From: Motacilla alba alba
Taxonomy: Eukaryota; Chordata; Aves; Passeriformes; Motacillidae
DNA length: 64,000 bases
Assembly: GCF_015832195.1 (NCBI RefSeq)
Contig: NC_052018.1
Location: 59,023,666 to 59,087,665, forward strand
Reading direction: 5' to 3'
Numbering within the stretch: the first letter of the stretch is position 1; every line of letters begins with the position of its first letter. Below the pieces are notes generated by a model. The model made no database searches. It saw only the letters and a program-made list of their open reading frames with translations, and was not told the origin of the DNA. Of the stretch, positions 24,926 through 38,310 are shown piece after piece. A program made the position numbers and the translations under genes.

Positions 24926-27370
24926 TTGAACTGGTATTTGATGAATTAGTATCAAAATATTGCAAAGAGGTCCATTATCCTTATGCTATACACTATGTCA
25001 TATAATTTGAGGGCTTAAAAAATCCTAAGACAGTAAAATAGTTAAAACCATATGTTAAATACAAAGGGAAATATATTAAAAAACTGAATTGCCTATTGAT
25101 CTGAGATCTCCATTGAAATAAATCTTAGAAACTCTGAAATAATATAAATCCTGAATAAAATGACAAGAAGATAATGGCATTTTATATTAATATAGTTAAC
25201 AGTACACAGTTCCTCAAAGTCCTAAACCCACATTTTCCATTCTTTGAGTTTACTGGTGGTGTATAATATATAAGAATTAGATTATTTTCCTAAAACACTT
25301 TTGGACTATTTTATCAGTCTTTTATTCTCCCCTAAGAAGTATTTTGATTATACACCTGGACAGCTGCCACTGTAGCTTCCACATTTCAAGTAAGGCTAAT
25401 TATACTTTTGGCACTGGCTGTTCAGAGTAAATAGTCTGGAAAGTAACAAAGTAGAGAAAGTGTAGTGATTTCCACATCCCAGCTTCGTCTTTCCTAGACA
25501 ATAGTATATAACATAAGACTAGAAAGATATGCAATCTGTTAACTTTTTTTGTTTGATCTTCTTGAGCATTTTCCTTATCTAATTTTTGAACTGAGTGGTT
25601 CACCTGGATGCAAAAATATCATGAAAGTTATTGGTTTGGAGGTAAATCCTTTAAATAAGTATATTGGAAACCTGGCATAACTGATCTCAAGGGCTTTAAT
25701 TTAAATTGGCTCAAGGTTGCCTTTCCCAGGTTGACTTACCTTGATCTGCATTTTCTCTGTACCAGCTTTTACTATTCCATTTCTTCAGATATAATCCAGT
25801 TGAAAGCAAAAAATACTAATAAATGTGGGGGTTTTGCCCAGGTGACTGCTTCTGCAGAAGGGAGGAAAGAGTCCTGTGGCAAGATGAATGTGGTTTTGGT
25901 AGTTTCTACCTTGCTTTTTGTAGGAAGGAATGCAGGTTTCTTGTCATCAGTTCTGCAGTGCTTCAAGCAGAAAATGTCCGCTGACCTACTCCAAATCCTC
26001 TGATAGATGCTTAATTCTGGGCCTGAGAATCTAAGGTTCAAGGAAATTTTATCTTCTTTTCTATTTCTGATTTACTAGAGCCTTCTGTTTCTAATGAATG
26101 TAGTTCCTGCAGCATCAAACCAGGATGAGCAGTCAATGTTTACGTAACAAACCTCTTAATCACAGAACATGCTTAAGTCATGAGAAAGTTCTAACTCAGT
26201 AAAGAATTGCCCCTGGACTGGGTCGTGATGATTGAAAAATAAGTGCACATCCTTAGTATGCTACAAAATCCACATGTTACGTACTCATGTGAAGTGACTA
26301 CAGAAAACCCTGTAGTTCAGCAGATATCCTCTGAATGTCTAGAGAGGATTAAGGATTACTGTCTAGCCAAAGTCTGATGATCATCAAGATGATTTGATGA
26401 TGTTTATTCTGGGGGAGTACTATAACAGTAAATTGTTCTGAGGCACTTTCAAGTTTTATTTTAAGAAAGGAAGATTTTCTTAGCTGAACTTACCAGTGGA
26501 TGACTCCTTTACCACTAAAATGAGACTAATGAATTTCTAGTAAATGGAAAATAAGGATGAGAGTGGATAACAAAGATGAACAGTGTATAAGTTAATTACT
26601 GATAAGGTAGTAGCAATTGTGTTGACATTCAGAGAGTGACAATGCAGTATGTAGAACAAAAACTATTTGGGCTGAATTATTTTTTTAGTCTTTCCTAGAG
26701 CTTATCTATATAGCACAGCTTACAGCATAGTCACAGGACATATTAGCCTGTGTTTACTAGTGGTATTTTATTCATTTTAAATAGTGAATAAACCCCAAAC
26801 AATTCAGCTTCATGGCCAAAACCAAACCTTTCTAACATTTGTAATATTCCAGGTTGTTTGAAGATATCTGATGAATTACCAGTGAGATTCTGTGTTGGTT
26901 GGCATTATGTCAGCAGAAAATATTTATGAAGGTCTCTTACAGCTTTCATTTAAAAAATTCAGTGTCACCTTGAAAATAAAGAGCAACAAAGGAAGCAAAC
27001 TCAGGAAGATTGTAACAAATGAATGTAAATCAAACCAGGAAGGCAGTAACACTACTTTTATTTAAAAGGGAAATCTAGTCAAAGAGTACCAACTACTATT
27101 AAATTTTTTTATTCTTTTTTATTAAAATGATTAAAGTAAGTAATTCTTGGAGGTTATGAGATGTTGAAAAAGCTGCTGTGTTTCTTCAAAGTCATTGTAG
27201 TAGCAAAAGATGCAAAAGCTAATCCAACACATCTTTAGTTTACACAGCATATGAGTATGTCTCCTAAAACAGATGTTTTAGGTGACAGGACCATTTACTT
27301 ACATAATACAAAATTTTAGAATTGCTGAAGTTGTAATAGTGTTAACACAATAATTCAACAGTTTTTCACA

Positions 27371-27400
27371 CCAGTTAAATGAGCACCAGTTAAATGAGAC
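27371..27400. repeat. 15-bp tandem duplication
   Basis: CCAGTTAAATGAG plus two bases occurs twice, head to tail. The second copy differs only in its last two bases (CA versus AC). Confidence 0.9.
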
Positions 27401-27432
27401 AATACATGAAAAATTAATCCTTTATCATATTG

Positions 27433-27433
<1 letters not shown>

Positions 27434-27499
<66 letters not shown>
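27434..27499. repeat. (TAT)n microsatellite, 22 uninterrupted units
   Basis: A pure trinucleotide array of about 66 bp with no interruption. Uninterrupted arrays of this length are usually length-polymorphic. Confidence 0.98.
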
Positions 27500-30400
27500 C
27501 CCATTAGCATTATTATGCAGTTTTCTTTTTTTTCTTTTTGATTTTTCTTGACTGTTTTTCTTGAGAAACAAATTCAATGATAAGAGAAGACTAATTATCC
27601 AGCTATGGTAATACCAAAGTCATTCGGAATTGAAGTACTAAAAACCCAAAAGATATGCATCAAACACAGCCTGACATTTGCTATTAATATAAAGTACAAT
27701 TCTGATTTTTGCTGTATTCTCGGCTCTTAAGGTCCTTTACACCGTTAAGTAGAGTAATTAATTCTGAGTTTCATGCCTCTGATGAAGTAGATTAAATGCT
27801 AATGTTATTAGAACATGTTATGTACTGTGTACTGAAGAGATTCTAATTGGCCTTGATATGAATTATATCTTCTGCAATTTATATCTCAATCAAAGATCAA
27901 ATATTGCTTTGAACTGACCTAGACAGCATTAACTAAATGTTCATGGTGTGCAAAAGCCTTCCTGTGTCAGCGACCTGAACAGAAATGTTGTGCCAACAGC
28001 TTGACAGGTTTAATAAAGATATATGCAGTGATTGCATGCAAGTAATTTTGTAGCTCTTTTTATTAGCATTAATCACTGTCAGTTTGTTTTATAATAGCCT
28101 CAAAAATTGTGTGGAATACCCTATGGAGAACACCATGTGCATCATGTAACAGCATCTGCTTAAAAAAAAAGCAATTCTGCTCATGCTAAATTCTGTTTTA
28201 AATGGCATCTATTAAGGATGACTGAGTTACTATTTCTATCTGTGGAGAATCGTGCTGCAAGAACACAATACTAATTATCATCAGGAAGAGGAAGTGTCCC
28301 TAAATCCAGGATGTGAATGTACACATATGCTGTGGCTTGGAAAAAGACAAAATAAATAGGTTTAGTCAATAACAGAAAAAAATACTTAGTACACTTATAG
28401 GGCATGAGCAGTAAGACTGTAAATGATTGTATTCAGGAATAATGTGCCACATATTGAAAACCGGGAGAAAGCTGTTGCCAATGCTATCAAAGGCCATAAA
28501 TCCATTCTGACTGTAGATGCCTGGGGTTCCCAATGTAGGTCACTGCAGTTTAGACTTTCAGCAGTTTTCTTTCTTAATAGACTCTGTTGCAATAAATGAG
28601 TATCTCATTAACTATTACAGACTAGAAAAGATCAAGTCTCACTCATGGTTACAGAGAATTCCATAATGAGAAACTCATAAAATATGGCTATAACTCAGCA
28701 ACAGAGGCAGTTTCCTGTGGTGCAGTTTTTGGAATCTGAATTATTATCTTTGGTACACTTGCACTGTATCTACTCTTTCATCACCAGCCTTGATTTTGGA
28801 TTCTTCCAAACTCTTGCACAATATCTCTGGATGCTGAGGAGTGGTCCAGTGTGTCAGTGTGTCCTGTCACACAGTGTCCAGTGTGTCCTCTACAAGCACC
28901 CAGCAAGGCAGGGCACAGAGCTGGGGGAGGCTGCACTGCCCACCCAGAACCAGGGCACAATGAGGCTGCAGTGGGGCCAGTAGTTTTAGTGCAGATTCTT
29001 CTGTCTCTGACTTGACTCTGGAAAATGTTGGTGCAGTGGCTGCACTTTGACCATAACAACTTCATCCTCAGGAAATTTTTAGAGGAAACAGTAATCTGCG
29101 GCTCTGGAGATGTGTCAGCCTGCATTTGTGAATTAGTGTGTGTGCAGAGAACTTATGTAATACTCTGCAAAGACCACAGTTGGCATATTTTTTTACCAGT
29201 TACAAAAGGTTGTTTAAGAAAAGTCCTGGGTTTTTAGACTCCCTAATTAAAATATGAACATGCTTTTCTGTGAAGTCAGTTATACATTCTTCAAATGACA
29301 AACTCTTCTCAGGGTGGCCAATAGAAAGGAAAAATAGCCATCCAGCCTCTGTTTCAATACTTGTTAAATTGTATGCAGCACTTCAATATTTATAATATTT
29401 CTGCAAAAGCATGAGCATCCTTGCATGGAATTGTTTTTATCTATTTCAATATGGTCTTCTAATAGTCTGCATCTGTGAATGACAAGTTCATCCATTGCCT
29501 ATTTTTCCTGCATATACCAAAATACAACTCCCACTTTCACTAAAAGTGTTGTAACCAGGTAGGTATTCATTCTGCATTGATCAGAAGCTGAACGGGAACA
29601 AATTAAATTCTTTTACTTTTCCAAGTTCTTTCCTCCGTTCCTGTAACTGGCTTTAACATTGTTCTTAAAATACAGTGCTCCAATTTCTGTCTGGTTCCAG
29701 TGATGGCAAATGTTGCCATTTTGCACTCATTTTGAAAGTACTCTTTTCCTATGGGTCATGTTTATTCCCTTTGTTTCATTCTCAGAATGTTGGAACTAAT
29801 TGGATCTAAACAATAGTGCTCAGGTTGCTGTATTATAGTAGTCATTTTGTAATATACTATCATAACTGATAACTTTTATATAGATTACCAATGATTAAGG
29901 ATCATTTCCTGAGGGGTATTTGGGTTGGATCTGGTGTGACAGTAAGCCTTGCTTCTGTGAAAGCAGCATTGGATAAAAGGCTCTTGCACTTCCTCATGTT
30001 CTACACAGGGTAAGTTCTGAGTAATTCAGTTAAATTCTGCTCTTTCACGTGTTTCCTGAAAAAATAAATAAATTTTAAACATAATTTTGGCAAGGAATTA
30101 CCAAATAATCCTTGGTATCACACTTTGAGAAGGAAGTCTGAATATTTGCTGACTAGTACCCTTGGGATGTGCAGACATAGTCAGTTTTTTCATGACCACT
30201 TTGCTTCTTGATCTGGGTCATTTTTACATCTATAATCAACCACCCTTCAAAAAAGTTGCATAGTGTCTAGCCTAGATATAAATATGAAACTTTATTCTCC
30301 ATGGTTTTTTATCTGATAGTTCTTAATAACATGTAAGTTCACACTTGAGAACCACAAGAATGAAAATCTTTGAATGTGAGTGAGAAGAAGTCAAGAAGAA

Positions 30401-30668
30401 AATTTCCTTCAAAGCTGGATTCTGTAATGGAACTAAGCCTGCAGTCACTGAAAAAGGTCTGTTTTACTATATACTGTCAGGAACATGAAAATTACCCTTC
30501 TGCTGCTTCTCCCACACTTTGAATATCTGCTTAAAATGTTGGACAGTAACTGACTATTACAAAATTTTGTATTTCTGTTATTATTTCTCTATGAACAAAA
30601 TGTTATATACTCTTATCCTATTAACTATGTGTTAACTATGAAGGATATTTGATATTTATAATTCTAGA
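27500..30668. other. Non-coding DNA
   Basis: Frames of up to 114 codons (minus, 28781-29125) lie in the GC-richer patch 28840-29130 and have no recognisable product. The patch begins with a short CAGTGTGTC-type tandem repeat (28845-28889). The remainder is AT-rich with nothing I can name. Confidence 0.55.
28845..28889. repeat. Imperfect CAGTGTGTC tandem repeat
   Basis: CAGTGTGTC recurs around a CACACAGTGTC-type inversion, giving a short direct and inverted repeat mix. It is the only such array in the window. Confidence 0.75.
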
Positions 30669-30871
30669 CTATAAGTCAGACACTGGTGAGTTGAAGCACC
30701 AGCTCTATCCTTACCTTACCCTGTGGCCTTAGGAAGCCTCTTCACCTTTTCAGTTTGTCCATCTGAAAAACAGAGATAACATTTTCCTGCCTAGGTAGAA
30801 GGAGTGCTTTGAATTAATTTATGTCTTATCAATGTTAGGCAAAAGCAAAGCACTTTATAAGAGCTAGTCAT
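30669..30871 (+). mobile_element. MIR/CORE-SINE-type element
   Basis: The order of blocks follows MIR: 'caccagctctatcc', 'cctgtggccttaggaagcc', 'cttcaccttttcagtttg', 'tccatctgaaaaacagagat', and finally 'aaagcactttataagagcta', which fits the CORE-SINE 3' portion. MIR-type SINEs are ancient in amniotes, so divergence and lack of a tail are expected. The tRNA-derived head is mostly missing. Confidence 0.7.
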
Positions 30872-31162
30872 TTCTGCAAAAAAAGATTTAATAAAATGGG
30901 TTTTAGTCTCCGGAGAGATCAGTTTCAGACCATCAGGGATTGGTATTTTCAAGTCATGGTCAGTTTAGCACACTTCGAAGAAATTTTCACTAGTGGTGCA
31001 TGAATGAAACCAGCAGTTTATTTACAGAGATTAAGAGCATTTCAGCTAGCAGAAAACCTGATAGGCTAAATACCACAGAAAAAAATGAAATGGCACTTAG
31101 ATATGATGATAAACATATGTAACAGTAAACTAACTGTAAACCCTCTTTCAAATTGAGTAATA
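30872..31162. other. Non-coding AT-rich DNA
   Basis: Nothing recognised between the SINE and the pentanucleotide array. Confidence 0.5.
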
Positions 31163-31381
31163 TTCCTTTCCTTTCCTTTCCTTTCCTTTCCTTTCCTTTC
31201 CTTTCCTTTCCTTTCCTTTCCTTTCCTTTCCTTTCCTTTCCTTTCCTTTCCTTTCCTTTCCTTCCTTTCCTTTCCTTTCCTTTCCTTTCCTTTCCTTTCC
31301 TTTCCTTTCCTTTCCTTTCCTTTCCTTTCCTTTCCTTTCCTTTCCTTTCCTTTCCTTTCCTTTCCTTTCCTTTCCCTTTCC
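31163..31381. repeat. (TTTCC)n pentanucleotide microsatellite, ~219 bp
   Basis: About 43 units of TTTCC with only two visible irregularities: a unit missing one T near 31261-31264 and an extra C near 31374. The strand is pure pyrimidine, and the array has mirror symmetry, so it could form intramolecular triplex DNA. A 77-codon open frame across it (31153-31386) encodes only a repeating Ser-Phe-Pro-Phe-Leu pattern and is an artefact of the 15-base supercycle. Confidence 0.98.
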
Positions 31382-32139
31382 TATGAGAAAATCAATTTGT
31401 ATGGATTAGCTGTTGGGGTCTTTTTTTGTCACTCATTTTGTAGGTGTTTTCCAATTAAAAAAACTGTGTAGAATTGGAAACCTATTACATTCTTCCTTGA
31501 AAATTGAATCCATACAGACTGAGATACTTCATGACTTTTCACAGCACTAAACTACTGTATTGAAAATCGTCTGAGAAAAGTTATTTTACCAATTTTCCAA
31601 AGTCCTGTTTTAGCCCATTCTTTATTTTTCCTTCCTTAGTCATTATTAGCCTGTCTACAAAGGTCTGTTGTTCACCAAGGATCAACTAGAGCTGCATGTT
31701 CACAAGGAGCTGGGTTGTATCTCTTCTTTCACAATTACCTGGAAGAAGGAAAGCACTAATAAAGATCAATCTCCTTCGGAATATTCTTAACTATATTTGG
31801 TAGGTCATTGCTTCTCTGTTGCAGAAGAAATTCAGAAGAACCTCAGAAAGCTGAGCAGGCAAAAGGTGAAACAGCAATTTCAGTATCAAAAAATGAAATG
31901 AATATATCTAAGAAAAAATAATACAAAACATGATGTCTAACTTGGAGCTAATAACTACAGCTCAGGTCTTCAAGCTATCAACAGTTTCCAGAAATTAACA
32001 AGTCAATATGCATCAGAATCTGAAAAAAAAATCAGAGACAATGCTGTCCATCTTCAGGTAGGATACTGAAAAACAGATGGAGAATTCGTTTTTCCTGCTA
32101 CATAAAATTGTCCTGCATCTTCAAATTCAGTTCTAGTCT
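31382..32139. other. Non-coding DNA
   Basis: No supported feature. Short open frames only. Confidence 0.5.
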
Positions 32140-32530
32140 ATGCATCTCAGGAAACATATTTAAGAGCTAGAGCTGCTGCAGGGAAGCACAGTTAGATAGA
32201 TGAGGGGAATAGAGCACAAAAATGTCCCTTATGAGGAGAGATTTTTAGTTTACAGGGGAACATTCTGAAGAGATATATGATAAGAGATTTACAGACCCAT
32301 GAAGGTACTGTAGAAAATTACAGTGGAACTGTTATCATTTCTTTCAGTTCTGGAACTTGGGGACAAAAGTCCTACTTAAAACTGTTAGGTAGCCATTCTG
32401 AAACAGAAATATAATTTTATAGAGCAGGTCATGAACATCTGAAGCATGCTGCCACAGGAGTTCAGGGAAAGAGGAAATATTTTCAGGTTCAAAAAAGAGC
32501 TAGACAAATTCATGGACAGCAAAGAATCTA
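32140..32530 (+). mobile_element. Old CR1 LINE 3' fragment
   Basis: Sense-strand CR1-type sequence of an older subfamily. The recognisable blocks are 'gaggagagatttttagttta', 'tgaagagatatatgataagag', 'ttctggaacttggggaca', 'catgctgccacaggagtt' and 'gagctagacaaattcatgg' (ending near 32515). These follow the order of the ORF2 3' end and 3' UTR. Frames are broken throughout. Confidence 0.75.
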
Positions 32531-34854
32531 GTAATTCAATCATTTGCTCTTCTGATCTTCCTTGCTTTTTGTTTTTATGAGGATGTGAGCTGACACTTAT
32601 GGAGAAGTGTTGAGATTTTTGTTAAAGAAAAATGAAAGGAAAATGTTTGAGAAGGTCTTGAGTTCAAAGTTTAAAAACTCGTGCCATGAGGAAATCTTGC
32701 TCTATAACTCGTTTCTGATTTTGAAAATTTCTTCATGCCTCACACTTTCTTGGGAAATCCACTGGCAAAAATGTTTAAAAAGTTCTGTTGTAGGCTTTTG
32801 ATGCATTCTTGAGCTAACATTTTTAAAAACTTGGACTTATTACATATTTATTTCAATACAATAGCTCAACCAACATGAATCAAGTTAGTTTTAACTTACT
32901 CTCTCTGTTAACAATATTTAATTTAAAGGATTTTAAATTTTCAGCAACTCCCAGTGCTTAGAGTTAAAACTCCTATGTTCAAAATTAGAAATATATTTCC
33001 CTTGGGTCTGAAAGAAGAATGCTTCAATAAAGCAGAAAGGACTGTGAATCTCTAAAAAACATAAAAATTCCCTTTTATATTAGATGAACCTGAAGTAAAT
33101 TGTAGAGAATAAAATGTCAAAACATATTTGTATCTACAATTTAAGTATGAAGCCGTTGAGCTTATATTTATACAAAGAAGGTTGATGCAGTGAAAAACCT
33201 ATGAAATTATCATTAGACAGTTTAAAATATTTATTTATATTCTGTAATTTGTGAGTGACTAAAGGGGATGGAGGTTTTATGATGTGTTGGTCTATTATTT
33301 GAGAAATGTCACTTTTTGGAACAAAATGAAGGCTGAGATTCTATTCATACCACCTATTTACATCACTTTAAAATTACTTGAGGATTCATGACAGATTTTT
33401 TTTTCTATACAGAGATATTTTCAAAATAAAATGAAAGGCAATTTATGCTTCCTCATCTCTATCAGTGCCTTTGATCCAAGTAAAATGTTATTTTTTAGCA
33501 CATTAATTGTAAAGTATTTTCCTACAAGTCTCTTCATCAATTTGTGCTCCCCCTAGTTTTCAGACCATCAAAGTTCTTATGACCTTTTAATGATCTTTAA
33601 TTTCTTTCATTAAACTAATCATGAAGGACTTTCAATGTTGTCAAAAGAAAAAAGAAACAAACAGAAACCCTACTTGTTTTCAATCTTTTTACTTTTCAGA
33701 GAAGATAAATGTCAAGCTGTGTTCTTTGAATACAGCTACTCCCTTATTACAGCTAAGAGTTGTGCAGATACATAGCTGTCTACAGAGTCCTTTAGAAAAA
33801 GCATTGTTAATCACAGAGTGTTTTGCCATGCACAGATTTTCTTGTGCTATTATGAATTTCAAAGTGACCTTCTCACAAGTGAGATAGTCTGCATTTTTAT
33901 TAACTACTGATAGGAGAATATCTTGTCAGAAAAATACTTCATCATGTGCTTAATGACAGACTTTTTTCAACTTTCTTTTAGCATCACATTGGAAATAATG
34001 ATCCTTCTCCATCTCTGGCCTATTTAAATCCACTCCATTTCCTGTCTGTCTTCCACTCTCTGTTTTCTTTGTTCCACTTTCTCCACAATTCTTTTAGAAT
34101 TATTTTCTATAATTCTGTCTTGTCTTTCTAAATCTATCTTGTCTATTCTCCCTCTCTATCCCATAAATTTATTTTTTTTTATTTCTGAACCCAGGTTGCC
34201 ACACCTGACAAGGTATGGACTCGCTGGGTCCTAGAACTCACCACAGATCATATAGACCATCTGCACATCAAATAAAAATTACTGTAGAAACGTCCATATA
34301 AGAAAATTGTTTATTCCAAAAATGTAACTTCTAAAAGTATATTGATTCTTTGGTTGGTCACAGATGAAGAAATAGAGACATTTCTGAAGATTATTGTGAC
34401 TATCAAAGCAATATTTTTTTAATTGTTCATCTGGATCTTTCTGTTGTTTATTTAGTACCTGATGCAGAGCTTGATGACTAATGGTGACTGTAATTTTAGT
34501 TGTTAAGGGAACTCCTATTGCATACAGAAGTACTTTTTACATACATAATCCTTAAATCAAGGCAAAGCTGACAGACTCGGGGATGCTGGACGACGTGATA
34601 TTCTTAAGTCTGTTCAAAAATTATCAAGACCTCTAAAGATTTTAAAAAAGTTTGAATGCTTCAACTAAAGAAACTTAAACTGATTAAGTCCATTCATTAT
34701 TTTAACTGCAAGCCCTGAAACATCTTTACAATAAGGTCCCTTATTACATAAGGACAAAAGACCCCTTAATGTCCAAGAGAACCTTTCTTTAACCCTTGTA
34801 CTTTTTTGGTTACTAATCACAGCACACTTAGAAACCTCTAGTGATAAATTTGGA
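32531..34854. other. Non-coding AT-rich DNA
   Basis: Frames up to 88 codons, none recognisable. Some T-rich and pyrimidine-rich stretches near 33390-33410 and 33990-34190. No gene or named repeat seen. Confidence 0.55.
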
Positions 34855-34965
34855 ATTGAGACCTCTCAAGGTTATCTTTTCCAACCTCCTGCACAAACCA
34901 GGGTCATCACCTACAGCAGCTCGGTGTGTCCCATTGGATTTTGAATGTAACCAATTGTAAACTGA
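34855..34965 (-). mobile_element. CR1 LINE 3' fragment
   Basis: Inverted CR1 sequence: 'gagacctctcaaggttatc', 'ttccaacctcctgcacaaac', 'agggtcatcacctacagcag' and 'ggattttgaatg', in the order of the CR1 3' UTR read backwards. Short, moderately diverged and without coding capacity. Confidence 0.82.
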
Positions 34966-37900
34966 ACATTGCTCGCCCAGTTCTCTTATGATTTCCTCAC
35001 TGTGAAATTTTCCTAAGCAATCATATTACGCAGAAGAAAGCTTTACTCATAAAGTTACAGAAGCATGTGGACATCTCTAAAATCAGATCCATGTTTTGAC
35101 ATTATGGCCTGAAAACAGTTGGAACAGAGTCTATCTGCGCTGCAGGCTTATTGTACCACATCAAGGCAAATTGTAAGATGTAGATGTAGTTCCATTTGAA
35201 TTATTACATAGCAAAAATAGATAAAAGGGAAGAGAAAACAATGCCATGGATTGATCCAAACTTATTCAAATCACATGGAATGTTTCTATTGAATTTCATG
35301 TCAAAGTCAAAAGGATTTGAACTGCTACTGTTTTTCCTGTATTTTTTCATTTTATTGAATATTTTAGGAACAATATTTTTCATTATTTACAGCTCTGTTA
35401 ACTTTAGGGGTTTAAGGGAATTGCAAAGTTACAAATTTCTAGAAATTATTGAATGCTGCTGTTGACTGTCTATAATTTTTTTTCCGAGTGTTTGTCGTAT
35501 TTAAGTGTATGGAATTGCTTAATTACTTGAATAAAAATTAATGAAAGTTAGTCTCTCCTATTTATCATTCTTTTTTAAAATTTTTTTTGCAGAATGAATC
35601 ACACAGCTATTTACATGACTGGGAAATATTCTTTCAGTGATTTGCACTCAGCTTTTTAATAAAGTACTAAAAATCAATTAAAAGTTTTAAAGAGTAATTT
35701 GTTTGTCAAGGTCCCTTTTCAAATATAGATTGCAACATTAATTACTTGTAGCATATGTCACTTTTAGTAGAGATGCCAGCAGTGTCTGGAAAACTTTTTA
35801 TAAGCTTTATGAAAGTAAATTTAATCTGATACTAGAACTGAACATGAAAATCCCCTTTCTCAATAGCAAGCATTTTTAAGCTGCTCATGTGTGGACTGCT
35901 TAATCTTCATTTCAGCAGCTGCACAAAGTGGTTTCTTTCCATACCAGAGCTTTTTCTCATCATCAGATAAAATCTCTTTTAAAATTGTGTGCTGCCATTT
36001 CAGCTTTGGGGCTAGTGAACAAAACAGAACTCCTTACACTGAAGTCTTGGCAGTTCAAATAGATCTAAATGTTTGCAATTTAGGTACTATGTTCTTAGTT
36101 GATCAGCTTTCCAGTAAGAATATCTTTATTTCATAGTCATGAAATTACCAAAGTTGTCCATCAGCAGTAGACTCCCAAAAGCTCAGCTAAATACATGGAC
36201 AAAATCTCCTTTTGTATCTGTGAAAACAAATTGGTTTTTTAATCACTTACTTTGTTTCTACTTTAAAATTTGAAGACTTTTCTTTCTCAATCTGTCATAA
36301 TGTGATTTTCACATTGCTTTCAATTTTCTATTTTCATTTCCATACAACAATACTACATATTTTTTTATCATGGAAATTGAACTGGCCAGAATTACTCGTG
36401 TGATCTTACCCTTTCAATTCCAGATGTTTTGTACTTCCTCTATGGGCGCAGGACCATTGCATCACACATCAGACTAATTAGTTTTGCATTTGTCTGTGTT
36501 TACAAGATTTTCAAAAGTAATTTGATAAAATCTGCTGAAAATAAATTCTAATGGATATATTAGATGGAAAGAAAATTCACTCTTCCTCCATTTTGTAAAA
36601 ATTAAATATTAACAGAAAATAATTCATATTTAGGATCACAATCTAATTTATTTGAATTATTCTATTATAAGATAATGATTTAGTAATTTAAAACTAATCA
36701 TTAAATAAAAAACATAAGATTAACATTAACTTCCCACTGATTAGTTTTTTATTTTCTTAATAAGATGCAGTACATTTTCTCAGCGTATACATATATTTTT
36801 TTTCTATCTTACTGCTTTTTTAAATTGACTAAGATGGTTGACAGGCTTATCTTTCAGATTACAAAATTTTTCATTAACTGAAGAAAAATAAAACCCCCAA
36901 CATAAAAGTTTTCCAGCCACTAGAGGTTCTTTTGGTTTAATAGGGAAATCCTTCATATATTTCACTAGTTGAGGCTAGATTAGGTAAACGTAAATTAAAA
37001 GGAAAACACAAAAGGCCAAACTGCTGTACTGAATCTTCAAATTTTTGGTAGGGTTGTACTGAGCTTATGTATCGGTGAAGTTTACATGTATCAACCTTTA
37101 CTGACTGTGCTGTACTGCAGAGCAGAATAATTGCAGATTTAAATTTCTTTATTAAAGAACCTGGGACCAGATCTGATACCAAAGCTGTATACTTCTTTCT
37201 AGAATCTGTACACTGTTGTGAATCTGCAGTGTCCCACTGTCTTCCCTTTTCTCCTCTCATATAGATTCCAAAATTCAGCTTTGTCTTTAATTTATTGTAA
37301 ATTTCTGTCTTCATTTGTATTCTATTTTATCTAATAGTGAGTTATTTACAAGAATCTTTTTTGAGTGGTAAGCAGCAGATGATGATACACACTCTAACAA
37401 CAGTGCATACTCTCATCCGGCCAAGACAAGCTAATTTCAAGTTGGGGGGTTCATCCATAAATGTTTTCCTGGTTGGGTGGCAGATATATGTGCTTTTGAG
37501 TATCATGTAGATTAGGAGCCTATCCTTCTAATGGCTGCCTTTCTGTTTTGTTTTGAAGTTATAAGAGATATATTTAAAGATAGAGTATCAAGGACTGAAT
37601 GTAATTTTCAAACTTATTTTTCACATACATGTATGTAATAACAGAAGGTATGATTAAGTGCTTGTCTATGCGTTTGACATTTGAGCACAAGTTGGCTAGA
37701 AGAAACTGAAAGCACCTTTTTGGATGTAGCAGTTATTCTGAGGTGAAAAAAGACAGTTCAATGATCATCTCTACCTATTGCATAGAAAGTGCAATAGTTT
37801 TTCAAGTACAGCAGTATTTATGATGTTTAAGGGGTTTTTCAGTTTAATGATTAGGGGCTACAGCTTCATGTGCAATCACTCTAATGCAGAATTTGTTTGA

Positions 37901-38160
37901 AGTTTATAACTGTAGTCATCTGAATGGTAGTAGGAAAATCATAGAAGAATATAATTTTGCCTGACCAGTGTCTTGACATATTATACTGTTGAAGTTGCTC
38001 AAAATTAAATGCCTCATTTGACTAGATGGTTATAAATAGTGCGCTGGTTGATGCCACAGCTATATTTTGCTAAATTATTCTTTTCCTACTCTCAGGCACT
38101 CTGTTGTCACTTAAACATCAATTATTTTTCACAGGAGAACATCTGCTATCCATATTAAAA
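34966..38160. other. Non-coding AT-rich DNA
   Basis: Very AT-rich, especially 36540-36730, with several TTAATT/TAATTA words. The longest frame is 125 codons on the minus strand (36937-37314), with no recognisable domain. No repeat I can name. Confidence 0.55.
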
Positions 38161-38310
38161 TTTTAAAAATCACCAAACAGACAACAACAAAAACAACAAC
38201 AACCAAACCGACAACAAAAAACCAAACAAACAATAAAAAACAAATAAACAGAACCCCTAAACAACTGACAATAAAAAAAAAAAAAAAAAAAAAGGAAACC
38301 CACAAAATTC
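38161..38310. repeat. A/C-rich tract ending in poly(A)
   Basis: About 110 bases of AAC/AACA-type sequence followed by a run of about 20 A. On the minus strand it opens an 80-codon frame rich in Phe, Val and Leu that mimics a membrane segment. That frame is a composition artefact. Confidence 0.85.

Larger units (their letters stand above)
22406..27433. other. Non-coding AT-rich DNA
   Basis: No frame exceeds about 92 codons and none is recognisable. The block contains a long poly(T) run with a G-rich edge at 24873-24925 (listed separately) and a 15-bp tandem duplication at 27371-27400. Confidence 0.55.

Noticed and set aside
31153..31386. 77-codon frame encoding a Ser-Phe-Pro-Phe-Leu repeat
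   Set aside because: Pure translation of the (TTTCC)n microsatellite; a five-base unit gives a five-residue cycle in any open phase.
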